Positions 56,932 to 64,000 of a stretch of 64,000 nt of DNA are shown here, one piece after another. The DNA comes from Rubrivivax sp. GTDB lineage: Bacteria > Pseudomonadota > Gammaproteobacteria > Burkholderiales > Burkholderiaceae_C. Every line of letters begins with the position of its first letter. Positions within the stretch are counted from its first letter, which is position 1. The translations under genes were made by a program, and so were the position numbers. The notes beneath the pieces are model-generated. The model was not told the origin of the DNA. It worked only from the letters and a program-made list of their open reading frames with translations, and made no database searches. The stretch is taken from positions 1-64,000 of the forward strand of contig JAIXSE010000014.1 in assembly GCA_027484825.1 (NCBI GenBank), given 5' to 3'.

Positions 56932-57041
56932 TTGATACCTCCGCAGCGGCCCGCGTGGGCGGGAGGCTGCCTGTCTCGCTCGTTTAGATATGGATGTGAC
57001 GGCACGGCAGGACGGTCAGGCACCCTCCTGTGGCTGTCATT

Positions 57042-57056
57042 TGTAGAGAATATACA
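57042..57056. promoter_or_regulatory. Degenerate HexR-type site over the malK -10
   Basis: TGTAGAGAATATACA has nine of ten half-site bases right (ATACA in place of CTACA) but departs from the remembered consensus at three inner positions. It covers the malK -10 hexamer. Confidence 0.4.
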
Positions 57057-57077
57057 TGGCGCACTGCAGCGTCACAA
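57049..57077 (-). promoter_or_regulatory. Sigma70 promoter of the malK operon
   Basis: On the minus strand TTGTGA (57077-57072) and TATATT (57054-57049) are 17 bp apart, a close match to consensus, about 118 bp before the malK ATG. Confidence 0.65.
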
Positions 57078-57151
57078 CGCGGTAAACCGCATGTGTTCGC
57101 AGTCGAATCCATATGAATCAATCACTTGCCGAAGTGTTCGGGATAACCCGA

Positions 57152-57166
57152 TGTAGTCAAACTACA
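57152..57166. promoter_or_regulatory. Operator-like palindrome TGTAG-N5-CTACA (HexR-type)
   Basis: TGTAGTCAAACTACA has both half-sites perfect and matches the remembered HexR consensus closely. It lies 86 bp before the glgP start; a further ACTACAG follows at 57170. Confidence 0.65.
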
Positions 57167-57251
57167 GAAAACTACAGGCGCTTGGTGGATACTTCAGCCG
57201 TCTACCGCACTGTAGAGGTCGCGCGCTGCCGGCCCCATCGCTGAACACCCT

Positions 57252-59756
57252 ATGACTGCCGCCTCCCGTGCCCTGTCCACCTTTCCCACCGGTGATGCCA
57301 TGACGACTCCCACCGCCTCTTCCGACCTGAGCGTCGCTTTTCAACTGGCGCTGCAGCGCGAGCTGCATGTGGGCGGCGAATCTGCCAGCCCGCAAGCCCT
57401 GCTGCGCGCTGCGGCGCATGCCTGCCGCGAGCTGCTGGCCCAGCGCTGGGCGGACACGCAGGCCGAAGATGCGCGTCGCGGCCTGAAGGCCTCGGTGCGA
57501 CGGGTGCATTACCTGTCGATGGAATTCCTGATGGGCCGGGCCCTGGGCAATGCCCTGGCGGCGCTGGGTCTGGAGGACACGGTGCGCGGGGCCTTCAGCG
57601 CCGAGGGCCACACCCTGCCGGACGTGCTGGAACGTGAGCCCGATGCGGCGCTGGGCAATGGCGGCCTGGGCCGTCTGGCGGCCTGCTTCCTGGACTCCTT
57701 CGCGGAGCTGGGCCTGCCGTCCTTCGGCTACGGTCTGCGCTATCAATACGGCATGTTCGCGCAGGGCATCCAGAACGGCCGTCAGGTCGAAGCACCGGAT
57801 GACTGGATGGCGCAGGGCAACCCCTGGGAAGTAATGCGGCCCGAGTTGCGTTACCTGGTCGGCTTCGGCGGCCATGTGGAAGTGGATGCCGGCGGCGCCC
57901 GACGCTGGGTGCCGGCGGACCATCTGGTCGCTCAGGCCTACGACTTCATCGTGCCGGCCCACCACACCCAGCGCGTCTCCACGCTGCGCCAGTGGCATGC
58001 GCAGGCGGAAGCGCCGATCGACTTCGCCGCCTTCTGCCGCGGCGACCATCACGCCGCCGCCGCACACCGTGTTGCGGCGGACGCCCTCAACTGGGTGCTG
58101 TACCCGGACGACAGCACCGAAGCCGGGCGCCTGCTGCGGCTCAAGCAGGAAGCCTTCCTGGTCAGTGCCTCGCTGCAGGACCTGATCGCCCGTCACCTGC
58201 AGGAATTCGGCACGCTCGAGCAACTGGGCCGCGCCAATGCCATCCACCTGAACGACACCCATCCGGCGCTGGCGCCGGCGGAGCTCATGCGTCTGCTGCT
58301 GGATGAACACGGCATGTCCTGGGACCAGGCCTGGGCCATCACCCGGCAGGCCGTCAGCTACACCAACCACACCCTGATGCCGGAGGCGCTGGAGACCTGG
58401 CCGGTGCGCCTCTTCGAGGCCTTGCTGCCGCGCCATCTGGAAATCATCTATGAGATCAACCACCGATTCCTGGAGCAGGTGAAGCAGCAGTATCCCGGTG
58501 ACGGGGAGCTGGTGCGCCGGGTCTCGCTCATCGACGAAGGCGGCCACCAGGGCAACTGGGGCGGCGAGCGTCGGGTGCGTATGGCCTCGCTGGCGATCGT
58601 CGCTTCGCATCGCGTCAATGGCGTGGCGGCACTGCATTCGGAGCTGATGGTGCAGACCATCTTTGCCGACTATGCACGCCTGTTCCCCGAGCGCTTCCAC
58701 AACGTCACCAACGGCGTGACGCCGCGTCGCTGGCTGCAGCAGGCCAACCCCGGCCTGTCGGCCCTGCTGGACCGCAACATCGGCATCGGCTGGCGTCAGC
58801 GGCTGGACGAACTGGGCCGTCTCACGCCGCTGGCGGCCGACCCCGCGCTGGGGGAGTCGCTCATGGCCGTCAAGCGCGAGAACAAGCAGCGCCTGGCCGA
58901 CCGCATCCGTCGCGACCTGGGTGTGGCGGTGGCGGTGGACAGCCTGTTTGATGTGCAGATCAAGCGCATCCACGAATACAAGCGGCAGTTGCTGAATGTG
59001 CTGCATGTGATTGCGCGCTACCAGGCCATCATCGCCAACCCGACGGCCGACTGGGTGCCGCGCACGGTCATCATCTCGGGCAAGGCGGCCTCGGCCTATG
59101 TGATGGCCAAGTCCATCATTCAGCTGGCGCATGACGTGGGCCGGGTGATCAACAGCGACCCGCGCGTGGGCGACCGCCTCAAGCTGGTGTTTTTGCCCAA
59201 CTACGGCGTGAGCCTGGCTGAGCTGATCATTCCGGCGGCCGATCTGTCCGAGCAGATCTCCACCGCCGGCACCGAAGCCTCGGGCACCGGCAACATGAAA
59301 TTCGCCCTGAACGGCGCGCTGACCATTGGCACCTGGGACGGCGCCAATATCGAGATGGCCGAGTCCTTCGGCGAAGAGCACATGTTCACCTTCGGCCTGC
59401 GGACCGAGGCAGTCGAAGCGCTCAAGCAGGTGGGCTACGAGCCGCGCCACTATGTGGAGCAGAACCCGCAGCTGCGGGCGGTGATCGAGGCCATCTCGCG
59501 CGGCGATTTCTCGCAAGGCGATTCCGGCCGTTATCGCGCGCTGGTCGACAAGCTGCTGAACCAGGACATCTACCTGCTGATGGCCGACTTCGCCGACTAT
59601 GTGAAGGCGCAGGAGCGGGTGGACGCGCTGTTCCGCGATCCGGTGGCCTGGGCGCGCTGCGTGCTGCTGAACATGGCGGGCATGGGGCTGTTCTCGTCGG
59701 ACCGTACGATCGAGGAATACGTGGACCGGGTCTGGTCCGCCAAGAGTCTGGGCTGA
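57252..59756 (+). CDS. glgP: Glycogen/maltodextrin phosphorylase
   Basis: An 834-aa PLP-dependent GT35 phosphorylase that releases glucose-1-phosphate from alpha-1,4-glucans. The PLP lysine lies in EASGTGNMKFALNGALTIG; YLSMEFLMGRAL, NGGLGRLAACFLDS and VNDTHP-type HLNDTHPALAP are family landmarks. Genes for glycogen synthesis (glgA, glgC) are absent nearby, so a catabolic maltodextrin role is likely. ATG 57300 (MTTPTASS) is an alternative start. First gene of glgP-glgB-glgX. Confidence 0.95.
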   Translation: MTAASRALSTFPTGDAMTTPTASSDLSVAFQLALQRELHVGGESASPQALLRAAAHACRELLAQRWADTQAEDARRGLKASVRRVHYLSMEFLMGRALGNALAALGLEDTVRGAFSAEGHTLPDVLEREPDAALGNGGLGRLAACFLDSFAELGLPSFGYGLRYQYGMFAQGIQNGRQVEAPDDWMAQGNPWEVMRPELRYLVGFGGHVEVDAGGARRWVPADHLVAQAYDFIVPAHHTQRVSTLRQWHAQAEAPIDFAAFCRGDHHAAAAHRVAADALNWVLYPDDSTEAGRLLRLKQEAFLVSASLQDLIARHLQEFGTLEQLGRANAIHLNDTHPALAPAELMRLLLDEHGMSWDQAWAITRQAVSYTNHTLMPEALETWPVRLFEALLPRHLEIIYEINHRFLEQVKQQYPGDGELVRRVSLIDEGGHQGNWGGERRVRMASLAIVASHRVNGVAALHSELMVQTIFADYARLFPERFHNVTNGVTPRRWLQQANPGLSALLDRNIGIGWRQRLDELGRLTPLAADPALGESLMAVKRENKQRLADRIRRDLGVAVAVDSLFDVQIKRIHEYKRQLLNVLHVIARYQAIIANPTADWVPRTVIISGKAASAYVMAKSIIQLAHDVGRVINSDPRVGDRLKLVFLPNYGVSLAELIIPAADLSEQISTAGTEASGTGNMKFALNGALTIGTWDGANIEMAESFGEEHMFTFGLRTEAVEALKQVGYEPRHYVEQNPQLRAVIEAISRGDFSQGDSGRYRALVDKLLNQDIYLLMADFADYVKAQERVDALFRDPVAWARCVLLNMAGMGLFSSDRTIEEYVDRVWSAKSLG

Positions 59757-59804
59757 GCCCGTCGTTTGCTCTGGGTGTGATCCCTGGGAAGTTGTCCGTC
59801 CACC

Positions 59805-61862
59805 ATGTCCGCTGTTGATGCGCCGCTGATGGATCTGCTGCCGGAAGAGGACCTGCGCCTGCTGGCGGCAGGAGAGCATCTGCGGCCCTGGTTGTGGCTG
59901 GGCGCGCATCCGCTGCAGTGGCAGGGGGTGGACGGCGTGCGCTTTGCCGTCTGGGCCCCGGCGGCGCAGCAGGTCAGCGTGGTGGGCAGCTTCAATGACT
60001 GGGACCCGCAGCGGCATCCAATGCGGCTGCGTCCGCAGGCCGGCATCTGGGAAGTGTTCGTGCCGCAGGCCGCAGTTGGGGATTTCTACAAGTTCGCGGT
60101 GACCGATGCGCAGGGCCAGCCGCTGCCGCTCAAGGCCGATCCCTACGCCTTCCGCGGCGAGCTGCGTCCCAGCAATGCCAGCATCGTGGCCGGCCTGCCG
60201 CCGCCGACGGCGCTGCCACCGGACCGGGCCGCGGCCAACCGGCGTGAGGCGCCGCTGTCCATCTACGAGCTGCATCCCACGTCCTGGCGCCGCGATGGCG
60301 AGGGCTTTCCGGACTGGGACCTGCTGGCCCGTGAACTGCCACCCTATGCCGCCGCGCTGGGTTTCACCCATGTGGAGCTGCTGCCGGTCACTGAATATCC
60401 GTTCGATCCGTCCTGGGGCTACCAGACCCTGGGGCTGCACGCGCCCACCGCCAGGCTGGGGCCGCCGGAAGGTCTGCAGCGTTTCGTCCAGGCCTGCCAT
60501 GCCGCCGGGCTGGGCGTACTGCTGGACTTCGTGCCAGCCCACTTTCCGGAAGATCCGCACGGCCTGGCCCGCTTCGACGGCAACGCCCTGTACGAATATG
60601 CCGACGACCGGGAAGGCTGGCACCACGACTGGCACACACGCATCTACGACTTCGGCAAGCCGCAGGTGCGGCAATTCCTCTGCGGTGCCGCGCTCTTCTG
60701 GGCGGAGCGTCACGGCGTGGACGGCCTGCGGGTGGATGCGGTGGCCTCTATGCTCTACCGCGACTATTCCCGCCCACCCGGGGAATGGATCCCCAATGTG
60801 CATGGGGGACGCGAGAACCTGGAAGCGGTGGCCCTGCTGCGCCACATGAATGAGGTGCTGGGCCGGGAAGCGCCTGGCTTCATCACGATTGCCGAGGAGT
60901 CGACCGCCTTCCCGCTGGTGTCCGCGCCGACCTCGTCAGGCGGCTTGGGCTTTCACTACAAGTGGAACCTGGGCTGGATGAACGACACACTGCACTACAT
61001 GCGGGAGCTGCCGCTGTTCCGCCAATGGCATCACGACAAGATCACCTTCGGCCTGGTGTATGCCTTCAATGAGAACTTCGTGCTGCCGCTCTCCCACGAC
61101 GAAGTGGTGCATGCCAAGGGCTCGCTGATCAGCAAGATGCCGGCGGACGACCGGCCGGTTAAGGACATGCCCGCGCCAGTGCAGGCGCGGCCGGACCACT
61201 GGACGTCGCCCGGGGACTGGCAGCGCTTCGCCGGGGTGCGCGCGTACTACGGCTTCATGTGGGGCCACCCCGGCAAGAAGCTGCTGTTCATGGGCCAGGA
61301 GTTCGCGCAGACGCAGGAGTGGGACTTTGAATCGGCGCTGCCCTGGGCGCTGCTGGAGCATCCGGCGCATGCCGGCGTGCAGCGGCTGGTGGGGGCGCTC
61401 AATGCGCTGTACCGCCACTGGCCGGCCCTGCATCGGCAGGAAGCGGAACCCGCGGGCTTTGAGTGGCTGCAGGATCAGGACCGGGAGCAGTCGGTGTTCG
61501 GTTTTGTCCGGCGCTGTGCTGGGGCGGGCGAGGGTGATGGCGATGGCCAGGGCCAGGGTGCGGGGCCAGTGGTGGTGGTCAGCAATTTCACGCCCGTGGC
61601 ACGGGAAGACTATCGACTGCCGTTGCCACCGTCCCTGCAGCGAGCAGCGGCCGATAGTGCTGCGACTCCCGTCGGCACTGCTGCTGCCGTGACCTCCCTG
61701 GGCGATTGGCGCGTGCTGCTGGACACCGATGCCGAGTGCTTCGACGGGACCGGCTGGCTGTCCGCCCGACCCGCGCCCCGGGTGGAGGACGGCGCCCTGG
61801 TGCTGCAATTGCCGCCGATGTCCACGCTGTTTCTCGCGCACGCCGCTCCCGACCTTCGATGA
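59805..61862 (+). CDS. glgB: 1,4-alpha-glucan branching enzyme
   Basis: A 685-aa GH13 branching enzyme that forms alpha-1,6 links. It lacks the N1 module of long GlgB and begins near the CBM48 module (VRFAVWAPAAQQVSVVGSFNDWD). Catalytic regions: DFVPAHFP, GLRVDAVASMLYRDY (nucleophile Asp), TIAEESTAFP (acid Glu) and PLSHDEVVH. A Gly/Asp/Gln-rich insert (GAGEGDGDGQGQGAG) sits near the C-terminal beta domain. It is 48 bp after glgP and overlaps glgX by 4 bp. Confidence 0.95.
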   Translation: MSAVDAPLMDLLPEEDLRLLAAGEHLRPWLWLGAHPLQWQGVDGVRFAVWAPAAQQVSVVGSFNDWDPQRHPMRLRPQAGIWEVFVPQAAVGDFYKFAVTDAQGQPLPLKADPYAFRGELRPSNASIVAGLPPPTALPPDRAAANRREAPLSIYELHPTSWRRDGEGFPDWDLLARELPPYAAALGFTHVELLPVTEYPFDPSWGYQTLGLHAPTARLGPPEGLQRFVQACHAAGLGVLLDFVPAHFPEDPHGLARFDGNALYEYADDREGWHHDWHTRIYDFGKPQVRQFLCGAALFWAERHGVDGLRVDAVASMLYRDYSRPPGEWIPNVHGGRENLEAVALLRHMNEVLGREAPGFITIAEESTAFPLVSAPTSSGGLGFHYKWNLGWMNDTLHYMRELPLFRQWHHDKITFGLVYAFNENFVLPLSHDEVVHAKGSLISKMPADDRPVKDMPAPVQARPDHWTSPGDWQRFAGVRAYYGFMWGHPGKKLLFMGQEFAQTQEWDFESALPWALLEHPAHAGVQRLVGALNALYRHWPALHRQEAEPAGFEWLQDQDREQSVFGFVRRCAGAGEGDGDGQGQGAGPVVVVSNFTPVAREDYRLPLPPSLQRAAADSAATPVGTAAAVTSLGDWRVLLDTDAECFDGTGWLSARPAPRVEDGALVLQLPPMSTLFLAHAAPDLR

Positions 61863-63994
61863 CGATGATGGCCAAGACCCTTCCCCTCCAGCCCGGACGG
61901 CATGAGCCGCTGGGCGCTCATGTCCGTGATGGCGGCGTGAACTTCGCCGTCTTCTCCGCTCATGCCTGGCGGGTGGAAGTCTGCCTCTATGACGACGCCG
62001 GCCAGCGCGAGCTGGCCCGCTATCCGCTGCACGGTCCGGTGGACGGCCTTTGGTGCGGCTTTCTGCCCGGCGCGAAGGCGGGGCTGGTCTACGGCTTGCG
62101 CGCCCATGGTCCGCATGCGCCGCTGGAGGGGCACCGCTTCAATGCCAGCAAGCTGCTGCTGGACCCCTATGCCCGCGAGATCGTCGGCCAGTTCAGCTGG
62201 CAGCCGGAACATCACGGCTATCCGCTGGGTCATCCCGACGGGCCCTTGATGCTGGATGCGCGGGACAACGGGCCCATCGCGCTCAAGGCCCGTGTCGCCC
62301 CGCCGCGATCCGCCTGGCCCGAGGGGCCGCTTGACCCACGGGCCGATGCGCCTCGCCACCCGCCGGCAACGGTGGTGCTGTACGAAGTGCATGTGAAGGG
62401 CTTTTCCATGCGCCATCCGGACATTCCGCCAGCGCTGCGCGGCAGCTATGCGGCCCTGGCGCATCCGGCCGCGATTGCCCACTTCAAGCGCCTGGGCGTG
62501 ACCACGCTGTCGCTGCTGCCGGTGCAATACACCATCGATGAACCGCATCTGGCGCATACGGGTCTGCGCAACTACTGGGGCTACAACACCCTGGGTTTTT
62601 TCTGTCCCGACCCGCGTCTGGCCAGCGAGGCCGTGCGGCACGACCCGACCGCCGTGGCGCAGGAATTCCGCGCCATGGTGCAGGCGCTGCATGCGGCCGG
62701 CCTGGAGGTGGTGCTGGACGTGGTCTACAACCACACGCCCGAAGGCAATGAATGGGGGCCCACGCTGTCCCTGCGCGGCCTGGACCAGAAAAGCTACTAC
62801 CGCCTGCAGGCGGACGACCCGTCGAAGCTGGAGAACCTCACCGCCTGCGGCAACACCGTGCGGGTGCAGCATCCGCGCGTGACGCAGTTGGTGCTGGACT
62901 CGCTGCGCTACTGGGTGGCGGAGATGGGCGTGGACGGCTTCCGCTTCGACCTCGCGCCGGTGCTGGGCCGCACCGACTGCGGCCACGATCCGCAGGCGGC
63001 GTTCTACACCGCGCTGCGGCAGGACCCGCTGCTGGCGCAGGTGCACCTGATTGCCGAACCCTGGGATGCGGGGCCGCAGGGCTATCAGCTCGGCCAGTTC
63101 CCGGGCCGCTTCATGGAATGGAACGACAAGTTCCGCGATGGCGTGCGCGGCTATTGGCTGGGTCGCGGTCCGGACGGCGTGCCGGTGGACCGGGGCGCGC
63201 TGGCGCGTCGCTTCACCGCGTCGAGTGATGTGTTCCAGCAAGGGCAGCGCTCGCCGCTGGCGTCGATCAATTTTCTGGCGGTGCACGACGGCTACACCCT
63301 GGCCGATCTGGTGAGCTACTCCCGCAAGCACAACGAGGCCAACGGCGAAGACAACCGCGACGGCCGCGACGGAGAGCTCTGCCACAACTTCGGTGCCGAG
63401 GGCCCGACGGACGATCCGCAGATCCGCGAGACCCGTCGCCGTGTGCAGCGCGCGCTGCTGGCCACGCTGCTGCTGTCGCAGGGCACGCCCATGCTTTATG
63501 CGGGCGACGAGATCGGCAACAGCCAGGGCGGCAACAACAACGCCTATTGCCAGGACAACGAGATCGGCTGGCTGGACTGGGAAAAGGCGGACCTGCCGCT
63601 GGCGGCCTTTGTCGGCGAGGTGCTGCGCTGCCGCCGTGAACATCCGCTGCTGCGCCACGGACGCTGGTTCAGCAGCGTCGGTGACGACGCGGTGAGCCTG
63701 CGCTGGTTCCATCCCACTGGGCGCGACATGCGCCAGGAAGACTGGCATGACGGCGGCCAGCAGACCCTGGCCGTGCGTCTGAGCGACGGCACGGAAGACC
63801 TGCTGCTGCTCTTCAATCCGTCCGCGTGTGACCATGGCTTCCAGTTGCCGCCTCCCACCATGGGCCGCAGCCGCCAGGCCTGGACCTTGCGGATCGACAG
63901 CAGCGGAGTGACGCCGCAGGGCCGTGTCGAGTCGCTGGCCTTGTCCGTCCCGGCCCGCTCGCTGCTGCTGATGACGGCCGCAGCACCCGCATGA
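61859..63994 (+). CDS. glgX: Glycogen debranching enzyme GlgX
   Basis: A 711-aa isoamylase-type GH13 enzyme that removes alpha-1,6 branches from phosphorylase limit dextrins. CBM48-like start (GVNFAVFSAHAWRVEVCLYDD), NYWGYNTLGFFCPDPR, VVYNHTPEGNEWGP, the nucleophile in GVDGFRFDLAP, the acid in IAEPWDAG and FLAVHDGYTLADLVSY are as in GlgX. ATG 61859 overlaps the glgB stop (ATGA); the frame opens further upstream inside glgB without resemblance. It ends six bases before the window edge. Confidence 0.95.
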   Translation: MTMMAKTLPLQPGRHEPLGAHVRDGGVNFAVFSAHAWRVEVCLYDDAGQRELARYPLHGPVDGLWCGFLPGAKAGLVYGLRAHGPHAPLEGHRFNASKLLLDPYAREIVGQFSWQPEHHGYPLGHPDGPLMLDARDNGPIALKARVAPPRSAWPEGPLDPRADAPRHPPATVVLYEVHVKGFSMRHPDIPPALRGSYAALAHPAAIAHFKRLGVTTLSLLPVQYTIDEPHLAHTGLRNYWGYNTLGFFCPDPRLASEAVRHDPTAVAQEFRAMVQALHAAGLEVVLDVVYNHTPEGNEWGPTLSLRGLDQKSYYRLQADDPSKLENLTACGNTVRVQHPRVTQLVLDSLRYWVAEMGVDGFRFDLAPVLGRTDCGHDPQAAFYTALRQDPLLAQVHLIAEPWDAGPQGYQLGQFPGRFMEWNDKFRDGVRGYWLGRGPDGVPVDRGALARRFTASSDVFQQGQRSPLASINFLAVHDGYTLADLVSYSRKHNEANGEDNRDGRDGELCHNFGAEGPTDDPQIRETRRRVQRALLATLLLSQGTPMLYAGDEIGNSQGGNNNAYCQDNEIGWLDWEKADLPLAAFVGEVLRCRREHPLLRHGRWFSSVGDDAVSLRWFHPTGRDMRQEDWHDGGQQTLAVRLSDGTEDLLLLFNPSACDHGFQLPPPTMGRSRQAWTLRIDSSGVTPQGRVESLALSVPARSLLLMTAAAPA

Positions 63995-64000
63995 CGGCGG

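Larger units (their letters stand above)
56932..57251. other. 320-bp divergent control region between malK and glgP
   Basis: No gene. It holds the malK promoter (57049-57077), a degenerate HexR-type site over its -10 (57042-57056), and a perfect HexR-type site nearer glgP (57152-57166) followed by an extra half-site ACTACAG. Confidence 0.75.

Noticed and set aside
57162-60845. Very long minus-strand open frame (over 1200 codons) opposite glgP and glgB
   Set aside because: It is antisense to two well-identified enzymes, its translation is His/Gln/Arg/Gly-rich nonsense with no domains, and such frames are expected in high-GC DNA.

Overview
The window is high-GC (about two thirds G+C by eye), densely coded bacterial chromosome. 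The order greB / spoT-rpoZ-gmk-yicC, the rph-rdgB-hemW run, a fused glucokinase-HexR regulator and kynBUA beside gcdH all suggest a betaproteobacterium of the order Burkholderiales, most likely the Roseateles/Mitsuaria/Rubrivivax group. That placement is inferred from gene order and protein likeness, not computed. No insertion sequence, prophage or CRISPR array was seen.

Layout. 1-240: two identical tandem tRNA-Arg(ACG) genes (the first cut by the window edge) and a terminator. 427-10635: housekeeping block: a Gly/Trp-rich protein with a DUF4114-like tail, greB, then (minus) gmk, rpoZ, spoT and yicC; divergently, a Ser/Thr kinase-PP2C phosphatase pair leads into rph, rdgB and hemW. 10662-17961: a LysR regulator, a repeat-bearing membrane-anchored protein coupled to an NTF2-like protein, the chemotaxis genes cheR-cheD-cheB, and a tightly overlapping trio of GGDEF cyclase, FlhG/MinD-like ATPase and truncated globin. 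18038-23494: TonB-like protein, smr-radC, fkpB-like PPIase-ispH, serS and tRNA-Ser(CGA). 23587-31158: kptA, a GNAT enzyme, an AI-2E-family transporter with a long C-terminal domain, a YitT-like protein, an EF-hand protein behind a candidate FliA promoter, and a LytS/LytTR two-component pair. 31332-37597: an M24 aminopeptidase, the tryptophan-to-anthranilate operon kynB-kynU-kynA and a divergent glutaryl-CoA dehydrogenase.

37600-64000 is mostly a maltodextrin/glycogen locus. It holds the Glk-HexR fusion, a TonB-dependent receptor, a secreted beta-helix protein, a minus-strand operon malK-malE-malF-malG-amylase and a plus-strand operon glgP-glgB-glgX. A Crp/Fnr regulator, a DUF2332 protein and a hipBA-type toxin-antitoxin pair sit in the middle of it. 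The parts fit one route: oligosaccharides enter the periplasm through the receptor, are trimmed by the amylase, imported by MalEFGK, phosphorolysed or remodelled by GlgP, GlgB and GlgX, and the glucose is phosphorylated by Glk.

The observation most worth following is a 15-bp palindrome, TGTAG-N5-CTACA. It occurs three times exactly and twice in degenerate form, only in the two large non-coding gaps of this locus. One degenerate copy overlaps the -10 of a good malK promoter. It resembles my recollection of the HexR operator, so the glucokinase-fused HexR may control the whole locus. Other points of interest are the hipBA promoter (two operators inside a long inverted repeat), the cyclase-ATPase-globin trio, an intrinsic-terminator-like hairpin at the 5' end of the cyclase gene, the FliA-type promoter ahead of the EF-hand gene, and kptA beside a tRNA gene.
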